The notes below the pieces were generated by a model that worked only from the letters and a program-made list of their open reading frames with translations, was not told the origin of the DNA and made no database searches. A program made the position numbers and the translations under genes. Shown one piece after another: positions 31,988-41,603 of a stretch of DNA of 64,000 bases; within the stretch, counting starts at the first letter, position 1; every line of letters begins with the position of its first letter. Source of the stretch: JAPOXR01 sp965214695 (GTDB taxonomy: Bacteria; Pseudomonadota; Alphaproteobacteria; Rhodobacterales; Rhodobacteraceae); contig CBDCCF010000001.1 of assembly GCA_965214695.1 (NCBI GenBank), positions 1 to 64,000 on the forward strand, read 5' to 3'.

Positions 31988-34963
31988 CTATTGCTCGAAG
32001 TCCTCTGGATACAACGACACGAGGATGTAGCGCTCCAATGGCAAGAATGCCGCGGCTGCCGCCTGGATGTCAGCGGCGGTTACGGCCTCTACCTGGCTCT
32101 CCACGACCTCAAGGTCGACATAGGCAGCCAGGTCGACATTATCTTTTTCGGTGTAGCGCTCCAAAACGTGCTGCCAGTAACGGTTCTGCTCCAACTGTTC
32201 CTCGCGCTGATGTATGATCTGCGCCTTGGCTTTTGCCAGCAGATCGTCCCTGGGGCCGTCGGTCTGCAGTTCTGCGATCAGTCCGAAAAGGAGTTTCACC
32301 AGCTCCTGCGCCCGTTCCGGATCGCTGCCGAAGGAAAAGGAGATTTCGTAGAGGCCGTCGGGCTCGGGTTTCATCGAGGCCCATACGCTTGATGTGTATA
32401 CGCCGCTCCGCTTCTCTCGCAACTCTTCCCGCATCAGGATGTCTAGAACTGTCTCCAACATGCGCAGGCGCAGACGGTTTTTCAGCGTATCTTCGCCGGG
32501 ACCGGTGAACAGGATCTGGGTGAAGCTCTGCTCCTCCTGACCGCGGTAGACCGGCAGTTCGACGATTCCCGCCGGCGGATCCGGGGAGACGTCCTGCCAG
32601 GTTTCGACGCGATGCAGTGACGGCAGATTGCCCAGGTAGATCTGCGACCAGTCAACCATCTGCTCGACGTCGAAGTTGCCGACAAAGAGGAATGTGAAGT
32701 CGCTGAAGTCGGCGAATCGCTCCTGGTAGATGGAGAAGGCGCGCTCCGGGTCAAGCGATTCGATCATCTCCAGCGTCGGGACGGCGTGGCGGATCGACTT
32801 GCCGTAACGGGCTTCGGTGACGGCATCCATCAACGCGACGTAAGGCATGAGTTCACGGTTGCGCAGGCCCTCGGTGGTCTGATCCTTGACGGTGGCAAAG
32901 GCGTCCTCGTCTGCGCGGGGCGCGGTGCCGTAGAGATAGACCAGCTGGAAAACTGTTTCGACGTGATCTTTGCCGGCCTGACCGTAGAATCCCTCCTCCA
33001 ACTCATAGATGAACGGGGTGACTCTGACCGACCGCTCGGCCAGCAGCCGCTGCAGCGCCGCGTAGCTGACGTCGCCGACGCCGCTCTGGTAGATGATGTT
33101 GTTGATGAAGTGCGCTTCCGGATAGTCTTCATCGGTGACCAGCGAGGAGCCGCCGGGGCTGGTAGCGCTGAACAGCACCTCCTCTTCCTTGAACGCGGTT
33201 GGCTTTAGCAGTACCCGCACGCCGTTGGCGAGGGTCAGGTCGGTGATGTTGTAGGCTTCGTCGGTACGCCGTGAGATGATATCGGCCGGTTGCGGGATGT
33301 CGGTCAGGAGGGTTGTGACGGCTTCGATGTCCTGGTAGGGATCGATCTGTTTGGCCTGTACCGCCTCGATGACGACGGCCAGCTCCTCCTGGCTGGACAA
33401 GCTGCCGGCCTCCCGCTGCGGGCCGATGATCAGCACTGAGCGATTGCCCGTACCCACATATTGATCCGCCAGCCGGTTGACCTCGGCGGGCGTGATCTCC
33501 GGCAGCAGCCGCTCTACCAGTCGATACTCGAAGGCAATACCGGGGACGGGCTCGTCCTGCAGGAAGTTGCGGCTGTATTCTCTAGCCAGGGTGTGACTGT
33601 CCAGGTTTTCGCGGGCATTGAACGGACGCTCGTAGGCGTTCAACAGTTCAGATCTGGCCCGCTCCAGTTCGGCGGCGGTGAAGCCGTGACGGCGCACCCG
33701 TTCTATTTCTGTCAGGGCCGCGCCCAGGCCGGAGAGAACCTCGCCCGGGCGCGCATGCACGGCGACATCCTGGGAATAGACATTCCGCACCAGCTGGCCT
33801 TCGGTTACGAAAGCGCCCAGAAAGGGGGAATCGGCTTCTCTGGCGATATCGTTGAGCCGGTAGTTCAGCATCATGTAGAACAGGCGGCCGATGATGGTGT
33901 CTCTGTAGGCAGCAAGGGTGCCCGGTTCGCCGACGGGCAGTTTGTAGTTGATCTGGGCAAATGTCAGCGGCATTTCGGGATCTGTGAAGATCAGATAGCG
34001 GGTATCGCTATGATCCGGCACAGAATATGTGAGTCGGGGCCGGGGACTTTGCGGCGCCGACAACCCGCTGAAGTGCTCGATGATCTTCGTTTCCATGTCG
34101 TCCGCATCGATATCGCCCACTACGATCACCGCCATCAGATCGGGGCGGTACCAGTCACGGTAGAAACGGCGCAACGTTTCCGCCGGCGCGTTGCGGATGA
34201 TCTCCAGTTCGCCGATCGGACTCCGCTCAGCGTAGCGGGATTCGCCCAGCAGGAAGGGGATAAGCTGCTTGTTCAGGCGGCCAAAGACGTTTTGGTTCCG
34301 CAGGCGTTCCTCTTCGAGGATGACGCCGCGTTCTTTGTCTACTTCCTCATCGGAGATGGTGGCGCGGCCGGCCCAGTCCTCGGTCACCTGGAATGCGGTG
34401 TTGATGATCGCTTCGTCGTCGGTGGGAAACTCCAGGAAGTAGACCGTCTCTTCGTAGGATGTATAGGCGTTTACATCGCCCCCGAAGGACATACCGATGC
34501 TTTCGAAGTAGTCGACCAGCGCCTGTTTGGGGAAGCGCTCGGTGCCGTTGAACATCATGTGTTCGAGAAAGTGGGCCAACCCGAGTTGGTCGTCATCCTC
34601 CTGGACGGAACCGGCGTTGACGACCAGCATCAGGGTGGCGCGGTTGGCCGGCTCTGTATTGTGACGAATGTAGTAGGTCAATCCGTTATCCAGTTGCGCT
34701 TTGCGGATGCTTGGGTCCATGGGCAGGACTGCAGCCATGTCCAGCGTTTCGCTTGCGGGGTCCAGGAAGGTTTGCGCCTGTTCGGTCTTCATTGCCAGCG
34801 TAGCGGCGGCAGGTTCGATGGGTTGACAGCCGCCGCCGAGCACTGTAAACAGCAGAAGAATTCCAGCCAGCATCTTCACCTTACTCGCTTTTCGGCCGGG
34901 GATTGTTCCGTCGCACCGGTTCTTTGCAGAAGTTGCATACTGTGAAGTCACCGTCTTATTCAT
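31988..34963 (-). CDS. M16 family zinc metallopeptidase, lipoprotein
   Basis: A 991-residue double-length M16 peptidase (pitrilysin/PqqL-type). The start at 34963 has AAGGAG six bases upstream. A signal and lipobox (LGGGC, Cys46) suggest anchoring outside the cytoplasmic membrane. The active site HFLEH (H131, E134, H135) lies in the first M16 domain, with the downstream zinc ligand likely in the DEEVDKERGVILEEERLR segment. A second, catalytically inactive M16 pair occupies the C-terminal half (LANGVRVLLKPTAFKEEEVLF; FTFLFVGNFDVEQM). Such enzymes degrade peptides or process exported proteins. Strong family call; substrate unknown. Confidence 0.95.
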   Translation of the reverse strand: MNKTVTSQYATSAKNRCDGTIPGRKASKVKMLAGILLLFTVLGGGCQPIEPAAATLAMKTEQAQTFLDPASETLDMAAVLPMDPSIRKAQLDNGLTYYIRHNTEPANRATLMLVVNAGSVQEDDDQLGLAHFLEHMMFNGTERFPKQALVDYFESIGMSFGGDVNAYTSYEETVYFLEFPTDDEAIINTAFQVTEDWAGRATISDEEVDKERGVILEEERLRNQNVFGRLNKQLIPFLLGESRYAERSPIGELEIIRNAPAETLRRFYRDWYRPDLMAVIVVGDIDADDMETKIIEHFSGLSAPQSPRPRLTYSVPDHSDTRYLIFTDPEMPLTFAQINYKLPVGEPGTLAAYRDTIIGRLFYMMLNYRLNDIAREADSPFLGAFVTEGQLVRNVYSQDVAVHARPGEVLSGLGAALTEIERVRRHGFTAAELERARSELLNAYERPFNARENLDSHTLAREYSRNFLQDEPVPGIAFEYRLVERLLPEITPAEVNRLADQYVGTGNRSVLIIGPQREAGSLSSQEELAVVIEAVQAKQIDPYQDIEAVTTLLTDIPQPADIISRRTDEAYNITDLTLANGVRVLLKPTAFKEEEVLFSATSPGGSSLVTDEDYPEAHFINNIIYQSGVGDVSYAALQRLLAERSVRVTPFIYELEEGFYGQAGKDHVETVFQLVYLYGTAPRADEDAFATVKDQTTEGLRNRELMPYVALMDAVTEARYGKSIRHAVPTLEMIESLDPERAFSIYQERFADFSDFTFLFVGNFDVEQMVDWSQIYLGNLPSLHRVETWQDVSPDPPAGIVELPVYRGQEEQSFTQILFTGPGEDTLKNRLRLRMLETVLDILMREELREKRSGVYTSSVWASMKPEPDGLYEISFSFGSDPERAQELVKLLFGLIAELQTDGPRDDLLAKAKAQIIHQREEQLEQNRYWQHVLERYTEKDNVDLAAYVDLEVVESQVEAVTAADIQAAAAAFLPLERYILVSLYPEDFEQ

Positions 34964-35291
34964 GATCGACTCCTTGAAATAATGCAGGGCCTTCGCTCAG
35001 TCTGCGGGAAGGTCGGGATAGAAGTGTTGCGAAGTCGACTTCGCAGATGATCGCTGCGCGGGTCTGCGGGAACGGGGCAGTTGGCTTCTTGCGTAGGGCA
35101 GCGTGGCATTTCAGGGAAAGCCGAGCATGATAACAACAAGCGAGCCATGGGTTTCTCTTTTCGTGACAGGCTCTGCACAGAAGCCACTGTGTGCTCCTAC
35201 ATAATAGTAGGTAATGATTTGTGGTCGATCTGGCACAGGGCGGGTTGGTATGGGTTCTGCATACGTCCACACAATCTTTGTATATGACGGG
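34964..35291. other. Intergenic region upstream of the M16 gene
   Basis: 328 bases with no convincing gene on either strand. It should carry the M16 promoter, but no clear elements are visible. Confidence 0.5.
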
Positions 35292-35837
35292 TCATTCAGA
35301 GTATGCGACAAAGAGCAGGAAAAGATTCTTAGTGCAACCAATCGATTCAGACTTATCAGCAAACTCTTCGTTAGACGCTCCCTCAATCAGAAACAGGAGT
35401 AAGGAGGTAGGGTCATAATCATACTCCTGCTTGCCTATCGCCATGATGATGCCAAGGTAGTCTGTAATTGGCTCATAATCCATATATGGTTCAATCCACT
35501 CGCCACAGTTGAGTTGAGCTTGGACAAAGAGGGGATATAGCTCTTCTTCAAAAGCGACGAGCTCTGATGCCGTCGGGCCTTGCCTTTTGTTCGCCATCAT
35601 ATCGGCCATAAACAGTAGTGAGTGGAGCATTTCCCAAGCTCTGCAATCTGTGTCAGGAAGAGTGGGAGCAGGGCTACCACCATGCATAACGCAATCGACT
35701 GGCTGAATGGTTGCGGTGGGCGTATGGACAGGTTGAGAAATCGGCGTAGAAGTCAATGCTACCGGCGGGTCCTGCGGTATGGGCACACAGGCGGTAATCA
35801 ATACCGCGATCCCGACAATCAGAAGTTTCCTCAACAT
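35292..35837 (-). CDS. Small lipoprotein, unknown function
   Basis: From the ATG at 35837, preceded by CACAGGAGAAAACACC, the product has 181 residues. MLRKLLIVGIAVLITACVPI is a clear lipoprotein signal (ITAC, Cys near residue 17). A Pro/Thr-rich spacer follows, then a helical domain with two cysteines (DTDCRAWEMLHSLLFMADMM, QAQLNCGEWIEPYMDYE) and SIGCTKNLFLL near the end. Composition is clearly less GC-rich than neighbouring host genes. The longer frame to 35984 begins in unrelated sequence. No family known. Confidence 0.75.
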   Translation of the reverse strand: MLRKLLIVGIAVLITACVPIPQDPPVALTSTPISQPVHTPTATIQPVDCVMHGGSPAPTLPDTDCRAWEMLHSLLFMADMMANKRQGPTASELVAFEEELYPLFVQAQLNCGEWIEPYMDYEPITDYLGIIMAIGKQEYDYDPTSLLLFLIEGASNEEFADKSESIGCTKNLFLLFVAYSE

Positions 35838-35994
35838 GGTGTTTTCTCCTGTGATCTGTTTGGCTGCCGCGTCATCCGTCAGGGCGAAGCGTTCCCGGAC
35901 GGCAGTTCCGTCACAAGGTCGGCGAAAAGAAAATTGTGCAGGAAAGGCGGCCCGGCATCGAAAGCAGGGGCTCGGTTGTGGCAAAAGGACGCCT

Positions 35995-36147
35995 CAGTAA
36001 AGCGGGAAGCCGCTGGCAAAATCAATCGCGACGCCCACAATCAGCGCCGTCAGGATAACGACTGACAGTTTGTAGAACCGATCGCAGGTCCGTCATTCCC
36101 AGCTGACTCGTTTCGGGAACCACCGGCGTAGCCGGCTCTTGACTCAT
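35995..36147 (-). pseudogene. Frameshifted small membrane protein
   Basis: On the minus strand an ATG at 36147 with an AGGAGAACTC-like site opens MSQEPATPVVPETSQLGMTD. The sequence continues sensibly only after a shift of frame as DRFYKLSVVILTALIVGVAI and FASGFPLY followed by a stop. A single-base change would restore a 50-residue single-pass membrane protein. Either a recent mutation or a sequencing error. Confidence 0.4.
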
Positions 36148-36258
36148 TGGGAGTTCTCCTATGGCTGAAATCGAACTCAGTGTCCTGCATCGACTGTCAA
36201 CTAGCGTTTCACCACGACAGTGATTTGCAGATATATGCGCCGGATTTCGGACGTTGAT

Positions 36259-36474
36259 TCAGGCGCAGTGGCCGTCTATAAAACGAATGAGCGCACTTAT
36301 CGACGTACCTGTCGCTGCTATCATTCCGAGGGATGCGAGTGCGAGCGGATAGAGACGCTGCTTCGCATCAACAGTCCTTCTCGACGAACGGTATTCCTTA
36401 TACATGGTCACGAATACCCCGACCACGGTACCAAAGGCAAATGTAGTAAACGTAACCAGGCCTAACTCAACCAT
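36259..36474 (-). CDS. Small two-helix membrane protein
   Basis: The ATG at 36474 is preceded by AAGGAGATTATCT, a very good ribosome site, giving 71 residues. VELGLVTFTTFAFGTVVGVFV is helix one. A basic loop follows (KEYRSSRRTVDAKQRLYP), then LALASLGMIAATGTSISALI as helix two. No family. The upstream in-frame ATG at 36504 adds ten residues without a ribosome site. Confidence 0.65.
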   Translation of the reverse strand: MVELGLVTFTTFAFGTVVGVFVTMYKEYRSSRRTVDAKQRLYPLALASLGMIAATGTSISALIRFIDGHCA

Positions 36475-36542
36475 AGATAATCTCCTTGCTGATGATCGCA
36501 TCAAAGTCGAACGCCTTTATACGTCAATAGCAAATTGCTGGA

Positions 36543-37940
36543 CTACCAGTCCGGTCCTGCGGCGGCAATACGCAGCGGCGGGTAGTGGGTGTTGGCGAGG
36601 CTGTGGTCCCCGGATTCAGCGACGATACGCCACATGTTCCGGGTCATGGCCTGGATTCTGTGGGCATGGGCCAGGTCCTGTGCCAGATTGTTCATCTCGA
36701 AGGGGTCTGCGGCGAGGTTGTAGAGCTCGTCGTAGTCGAAGCCGTTGTGGACGAATTTCCAGTCTCCGTCCCACAGGATGCGCTGGGTGAGCGTGTAGCG
36801 GCCGCCGTAGTATTCGGCGAAGCCCTGCTGGCAGTCGGCGGTGTCGTGCGGGCTGGTCAGCACGGGCGCAAAGGAGCCACCGTCGATGTCTTCCAGCGGC
36901 TGCGCGCCGGCCAGCTCCAGAAGTGTCTGGCCGACGTCCTGCAGGCCGACGCGGGCGTCGCTAACCGCCGATTCGGCTACGCCAGGCCCGGCCACGACGA
37001 GAGGAATGTTGTATATCTCTTCAAAGGCGCCGATGTTCTTGCAGTACGACCCGTGCGCGCCGAGAAGTTCGCCGTGATCCGATGTCATCACCACAATCGT
37101 ATTGTCGAGTTGGCCCGCGCGTTCCACGCGCGCCAGAAGGCGCCCGAATTGCCGGTCGATCTCGCTGATGGAGGCGTAGTAGCAGGCGGCAGCCTCGCGG
37201 TGTTCGCGGTCGGTCCAGTCGCGCCACACCTGCGCGGCCCGCTTGTAGAGATTGGGCTGGCCGCGCAGGTCGTGGTGGACGTTAGGCTGCAGTGGGATCG
37301 AGTCCACATCGTACTGTGCGAAGGCGTCCTGGTGGCAGTAGAAGGGGTCGTGGGGTTCGGTGAAGCTGACGAAACAGCACCAGGGCGCGCTTTCGGCCAG
37401 GGCCGTGTCCAGGTAGGCGAGCGCGGCGTCGGTCTTCTTGCCCATTCCGCGCTGGCCGGCCGGCAGATCACAGACGCCGTAGAAGCGGTTGGGACGGTAG
37501 CCGGACGGGCCGTGCAGATAGCGTTCCAGCGAGAAGCTGGCGGCGTCCCAGTCGGGGCGATCCGAGAGAGCGCCCTGCTCTTGCCAGCCGAAGCGGGCGA
37601 GGTTGTTGGAGCGTTCCACATGCCATTTGCCGAAGTAGCCGGTGTCGTAGCCGGCTGCGGTCAGCTGATCGGCCCAGTGGAGATAGGGCGTGCGCAGCCT
37701 TGCCTGGTCGGCATCGACGGTGTGCTCGACAAAGAGGACGCCGTGGTTGTGGGGCAGGAGGCCGGTCATCAGGCTGGCGCGGGCGGGCGAGCAGACGGCG
37801 TTGGGCGTGTAGGCGCGGCGGAAGCGGACGCCTCTGGCGGCCAGCCGGTCCAGGTTGGGGATCTGGCAGGGGTTGTCCGGTTCGAGGACGCGGCCTTGCA
37901 TCTGGTCGGTCATGAGGAAGAGGATGTTGGGAGAAGACAT
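36543..37940 (-). CDS. Sulfatase
   Basis: A 465-residue type I sulfatase of the alkaline phosphatase superfamily. From the ATG at 37940, SPNILFLMTDQ provides the first metal-binding Asp. C50 in CSPARASLMTG is the residue converted to formylglycine (the C-x-P-x-R motif). Later, GHHP-like metal sites appear as DHGELLGAHGSYCK, and FTEPHDPFYCH is the substrate-side segment. There is no signal peptide, so it may act in the cytoplasm. It would remove sulfate from a sugar or choline-type ester; which one is unknown. No maturase is visible nearby. Two earlier Met codons (to 38039) lie in unrelated sequence. Confidence 0.93.
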   Translation of the reverse strand: MSSPNILFLMTDQMQGRVLEPDNPCQIPNLDRLAARGVRFRRAYTPNAVCSPARASLMTGLLPHNHGVLFVEHTVDADQARLRTPYLHWADQLTAAGYDTGYFGKWHVERSNNLARFGWQEQGALSDRPDWDAASFSLERYLHGPSGYRPNRFYGVCDLPAGQRGMGKKTDAALAYLDTALAESAPWCCFVSFTEPHDPFYCHQDAFAQYDVDSIPLQPNVHHDLRGQPNLYKRAAQVWRDWTDREHREAAACYYASISEIDRQFGRLLARVERAGQLDNTIVVMTSDHGELLGAHGSYCKNIGAFEEIYNIPLVVAGPGVAESAVSDARVGLQDVGQTLLELAGAQPLEDIDGGSFAPVLTSPHDTADCQQGFAEYYGGRYTLTQRILWDGDWKFVHNGFDYDELYNLAADPFEMNNLAQDLAHAHRIQAMTRNMWRIVAESGDHSLANTHYPPLRIAAAGPDW

Positions 37941-37966
37941 GTGCATGACTCCATTTGGTCTCACCG

Positions 37967-38221
37967 TTATTCGAAGATTCTCAAGAGAAAGAAGGTGAGC
38001 CCGGCCAGGGTGATGACCCCAATCTTTATCAGCAACCATGCCACGCTGATACTGATGTAGATGACGAGGCAGTTCCAGATCCAGACAGGGAGTGGCAGCG
38101 GGTTCATCTGGAAATCGGTGATCAGACTCTTGATCGTTTGCCGGCTGGGTTGCCGCGATGGTCCGTTGTCGTCGTTATAGCCATCGTCATAGCCTGGAAA
38201 TAGGGCGGATAAAGGATTCAT
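37967..38221 (-). CDS. Small membrane protein with acidic N-terminus
   Basis: 84 residues from the ATG at 38221. An N-terminal soluble part with GYDDGYNDDNGPSRQPSRQ is followed by a paired hydrophobic region, PVWIWNCLVIYISISVAWLL and GVITLAGLTFFLL. A GGGAGAAACATCC stretch precedes the ATG. The layout, an acidic tail then membrane helices, resembles the ORF at 6027-6332. Located just upstream of the sulfatase on the same strand, 26 bases apart; function unknown. Confidence 0.65.
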   Translation of the reverse strand: MNPLSALFPGYDDGYNDDNGPSRQPSRQTIKSLITDFQMNPLPLPVWIWNCLVIYISISVAWLLIKIGVITLAGLTFFLLRIFE

Positions 38222-38405
38222 TTTGGATGTTTCTCCCTTGCGCTTTGTCAACGACACGGGACAGTGTTGTCATCAGCCGCGGCGCGAATTGTGCAGGTAG
38301 GGTTCATGTTTTGTTCAGGCGAACGCATCCGTCATTGCATACAGTGCGCAGCGGGCGAAACAGGAGGCGAGGGGGCGATCGGGCCCCCTCCGGTTGTTTG
38401 TCTCT

Positions 38406-39164
38406 TTACTGGAACTCGTAGGTGATTTGGAGTTGCATCGCCAGCGTGAGCTCGCCGGTGCTGAAGGCACCGGCGGAGTCGGCCATGGCCATATCGGAAA
38501 AGCTATTGCTGAAGAATCCGCCGCCGTGCCCGATGATTTCGCTGATTTCGGTCGCTTCACCAACGCTTACGCCTATCAGGGCGGCGAGTTCCTCCGCTTT
38601 GGCGCGGGCATCGGCGACGGCGATGGCACGGGCCTCAGACTCGACGGTAGCCGGATTTTCCAGACTGAATCTGACGCTGCCGATGTCATTGGCGCCGGCT
38701 TCAATGGCAGCATCGAGAATGTCGCCGATGTTGTCCAGGTTGCGAATAGTGACGTAGGCGGTGTTGCGGACACGGTACTGCACCTGCTCCTCTGGCAGCA
38801 GGCCCTCCGGCCCGTAGCGTTCGGCGGAAATGTCGAAGTGTCTGGTCTGGATGTCTTTCTCCTCGATGTTCTGAGCAAGCAGGGCGGCCTTAACCGCTTG
38901 CATGATCCCGTTGGCTTCTGAGCTGGCCTCTCTCACGGTTGTGCGAAGAACAACGACGCCGATTCTGGCGGTGGCAACGTCCGGTTCGATGTTGACAACG
39001 CCTTCGCCGACAACGGTTACGGACCGTGCGGAAGCGGCCGTCGTTTCGCTTGCCAGGGCGGCGGGCGTCAAATGGGGGGCAGTGACGAAGTACAGGAGCG
39101 TCAGGGTGATTGCAGCGGTTGCAGCCAGGCAGATGGTTGTCCTGGTCCATTTTCTGGGTTGCAT
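38406..39164 (-). CDS. SIMPL domain (DUF541) exported protein
   Basis: A 252-residue protein with an N-terminal signal segment (ICLAATAAITLTLLYFV). The SIMPL/DUF541 domain starts at about residue 47: SVTVVGEGVVNIEPDVATARIGV, NGIMQAVKAALLAQNIEEKDI, VQYRVRNTAYVTIRNLDNIG, AIEAGANDIGSVRFSLENP, ARAIAVADARAKAEELAALIGV. The family forms ring or channel-like assemblies in the envelope in some bacteria; its job here is unknown. It is one of four related sequences in the window, two intact and two decayed, pointing to local expansion of the family. Confidence 0.92.
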   Translation of the reverse strand: MQPRKWTRTTICLAATAAITLTLLYFVTAPHLTPAALASETTAASARSVTVVGEGVVNIEPDVATARIGVVVLRTTVREASSEANGIMQAVKAALLAQNIEEKDIQTRHFDISAERYGPEGLLPEEQVQYRVRNTAYVTIRNLDNIGDILDAAIEAGANDIGSVRFSLENPATVESEARAIAVADARAKAEELAALIGVSVGEATEISEIIGHGGGFFSNSFSDMAMADSAGAFSTGELTLAMQLQITYEFQ

Positions 39165-39416
39165 GCGGATATTCTCCTTGTGTAAATATTTGCCCGACTT
39201 GCGTTGCAGAATTACGGGGAGTCAGATTTTCTGTTTGCCTCCGGGGTACTGCCGGTGGCCTCTGCAACCCGTTTGAACGGCGAAGGAAAGGGCTGCAACT
39301 CGCTTACAGTGGCAGATCTTATCAATGAAGCGAGAGCAGCCCATGATCGAAATCGAGCAGGCTTGTGAGGACGATAATCACGACTGCGGCTTCCTAAGCT
39401 GGCCGGCATGGGTTCT

Positions 39417-40058
39417 TCACGCTTCACTATTCTGCCGGTCTTGTGGCAGATATGCTTTGTAAAAGCCAAAGCGCAATACGGACAATGCAGACCCTATCCA
39501 AAAGATGAGGGTGTACTCTACAGGTCCTAAGATTTCAAACATCCCGCGGGATCCGTATACATCGGGCCCATAGAGACTGAACAGGTAGGCAATGCCGGTG
39601 CCGATCGTGCTTGCCATTCCACAAACGAGAATTGAAATAATCTGGGGCCGGTACTTCCTCCATTTCTCTCTTCCTTCCTTTTTTGCAGCATCACTCGCCG
39701 CTGTCATTTTTAGGAAGAGAAAATACCTTTTCAGGACAGGAAAAGGCCGCAGCACACCCATGGAAACGGCAATGACCGGCCACGTGTATACAGCCCACCA
39801 CACATAGGGGATGTCGCCGAACAGCTTTTCAAAAGAGACGCCAATCAGCACGCCTGCCATGAGCAAAATGATGCACGTAAGGAGATGCGGCTGGTATTTC
39901 GATGGGACGGCAAAAGAGAGGGCGAGAAGGATGGTGGGGATGAAAGCAAGCATCATCAGCGGCCCCGACCCTCGAAATCCCCAAATGAAGTAACTCAGCA
40001 TTACGGCTGCAAGCGCCAGTCCCCAAACTCTGTCCTTGCCTGTAAGTTTCATCCCCAT
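39417..40058 (-). CDS. Multi-helix membrane protein, unknown
   Basis: 213 residues from the ATG at 40058, which follows GGGGAGGAAAAC. Six or so hydrophobic segments: VWGLALAAVMLSYFIWGF, LMMLAFIPTILLALSFAV, LLTCIILLMAGVLIGVSF, VWWAVYTWPVIAVSMGVL, QIISILVCGMASTIGTGIA and LIFWIGSALSVLRFGF. A basic loop (EGREKWRKYRP) separates the halves. No transporter signature is visible. The gene lies between two SIMPL-domain genes. Confidence 0.75.
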   Translation of the reverse strand: MGMKLTGKDRVWGLALAAVMLSYFIWGFRGSGPLMMLAFIPTILLALSFAVPSKYQPHLLTCIILLMAGVLIGVSFEKLFGDIPYVWWAVYTWPVIAVSMGVLRPFPVLKRYFLFLKMTAASDAAKKEGREKWRKYRPQIISILVCGMASTIGTGIAYLFSLYGPDVYGSRGMFEILGPVEYTLIFWIGSALSVLRFGFYKAYLPQDRQNSEA

Positions 40059-40238
40059 GTTTTCCTCCCCGGTTTTAGAGAGCCACTGGGAGTCATGAAG
40101 CGAAATCGCGGTGTGATGCGGCGAGTCGCAGCCGCAGCCCCAGGCCATGATTTCGCTGACGTCCAACGCGTCAGCACTACTGGACCCGAGCCGCTCCCAG
40201 GGGCCGAGTAGCCCCCAGGAGTGCGCCCACCTGCCTCT

Positions 40239-40991
40239 CTATCTGGCCGGCTCGAGGGCGAAGGTCGCTTTCAACGAGATGGCGACTTCCACTTCGTTGA
40301 TGTTATTGGTTGCTGCGGAACCCGCATTGCGCAAAAAACTGTAGATGCCGGAGGATTCCAGGCTTTCGAGAGCAATGCATCCTCCTGCAGGAGCGGCTAC
40401 GCCGGACGATGAAATGTCTTCGGAAACGGCCCTGATCGGGCCCGGCGTCATCTCGAGCAGTCCGGCCATGCGCGCGGCGCGTGTGCGGGCGTCGTTGAGC
40501 GCGGCCTGCATGGCCTCTTCCTCAAGCGCGGCACAGTCCTCTACCATGAAGCTAAAACTGGCTGCCTGAATGTTGGGGCCTCGTCTGCCTTCCATCCCGT
40601 CCAGCACGGCCTGCAGCATTGTGCGCAGACCGGCAACGTCGGAGTAGATGAAGCTGATTTCTCCTGCCGGACTGTTGGAGCCGTAGGAGTAGTCCGTGCT
40701 CAAGGCATTTATCTCGATGGTCTCTTCGTCAACGCCGTTCTTGACCAGGAGGTCCTGTACGTCCTCCAGGTCGGCTGGTTGGACGAAAACCAGTTTGGGC
40801 CCGCCCGGTCCGTAGGTTGGTTCTTCGTTGATGTAGAGGTCGACGCGCACACTGTCGGGGGGCGATGATGCGGCGCCGTGCCCCAGCGCAGTCATGGTTG
40901 CGCCTTCCTCTACAGCCGATGCGCCGTAACCGATTGCGGGGACAACCAGGAGCGCGAGCAGGCATAACATGACAATCACTTTGGTTTTCAC
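40239..40991 (-). CDS. SIMPL domain (DUF541) exported protein, second copy
   Basis: A 250-residue paralogue of the protein at 38406-39164. A cleavable signal (VIVMLCLLALLVVPAIGYGAS) is followed by the SIMPL domain. Recognisable blocks are VQDLLVKNGVDEETIEINAL, ISFIYSDVAGLRTMLQAVLD, SFMVEDCAALEEEAMQAALN and ARMAGLLEMTPGPIRAVSED, with the end VEVAISLKATFALEPAR. The N-terminal repeat is more diverged than in the first copy. The broken fragment at 18863-19175 descends from the same type. A potential extracellular assembly protein; no partner identified. Confidence 0.88.
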   Translation of the reverse strand: MKTKVIVMLCLLALLVVPAIGYGASAVEEGATMTALGHGAASSPPDSVRVDLYINEEPTYGPGGPKLVFVQPADLEDVQDLLVKNGVDEETIEINALSTDYSYGSNSPAGEISFIYSDVAGLRTMLQAVLDGMEGRRGPNIQAASFSFMVEDCAALEEEAMQAALNDARTRAARMAGLLEMTPGPIRAVSEDISSSGVAAPAGGCIALESLESSGIYSFLRNAGSAATNNINEVEVAISLKATFALEPAR

Positions 40992-41035
40992 TCTCTGTCT
41001 CCTTTGCGAATGTACTGCTCGGTTGACAACGTCGA

Positions 41036-41503
41036 TCAGGATATTGTATCCACGCTTTGTCTGATTTCCCCGTAGTAATTTCCAATCACTCTCGCGAGTG
41101 CGATTAAACCTGCTATGGCCACCGGAATCAGACAGGCGAGAAGAAGCCGACCCTCACAGTAGAACTCATTCACATAATAGGCATCCCCCTCGCAATCGAC
41201 CCTAACCAAGACCACTACTTCACTGATCAGAACTATGATCATAGGAAGCAGAAGCAAGGTTCCGATCCGCGCATGTGAAACCTGCCTTGTCACCAAAAGG
41301 ATAGCCATCGCCAACAGTGCCAGAAGCGCCAGGCCAAGCGCAAAAAAGTTATACACTGCGCAGGCAAGCTCGTTTTCCAGATAGGCCATGCCCTCACAAT
41401 TGACTTGCGCAAGACTCATCTTCAGCGCGAACAAAGCCGCTGTAAGGCCTGCCGTGAATAGCACATATAAGGGCAACCATTTGGGATTTTTTTTCGTGTG
41501 CAT
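41036..41503 (-). CDS. Four-helix membrane protein, unknown
   Basis: The ATG at 41503 follows GGAGGAAGGCCCCCT and yields 155 residues with four hydrophobic segments (LPLYVLFTAGLTAALFALKM; VYNFFALGLALLALLAMAI; IGTLLLLPMIIVLISEVVVL; LLLACLIPVAIAGLIALARV). Two similar loops, VNCEGMAYLENELAC and VDCEGDAYYVNEFYCEG, share the pattern C-E-G-x-A-Y and end in Cys, suggesting an internal duplication with disulfides outside the membrane. No family assigned. Confidence 0.75.
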   Translation of the reverse strand: MHTKKNPKWLPLYVLFTAGLTAALFALKMSLAQVNCEGMAYLENELACAVYNFFALGLALLALLAMAILLVTRQVSHARIGTLLLLPMIIVLISEVVVLVRVDCEGDAYYVNEFYCEGRLLLACLIPVAIAGLIALARVIGNYYGEIRQSVDTIS

Positions 41504-41603
41504 AGGGGGCCTTCCTCCCCAGTCCATAATTTTCCAGGGCCTACGTTCTTAAGTTCACAGCCCCTTTCGGGGTAGTGTTCATGTGTGCCAGGGTGAGGGA
41601 TTG

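Noticed and set aside
33461..34945. 494-codon plus-strand frame opposite the M16 gene
   Set aside because: Antisense shadow of a certain gene; composition mirrors M16 codons.
36585..38060. 491-codon plus-strand frame opposite the sulfatase
   Set aside because: Antisense shadow; the sulfatase has the complete CSPAR active site.
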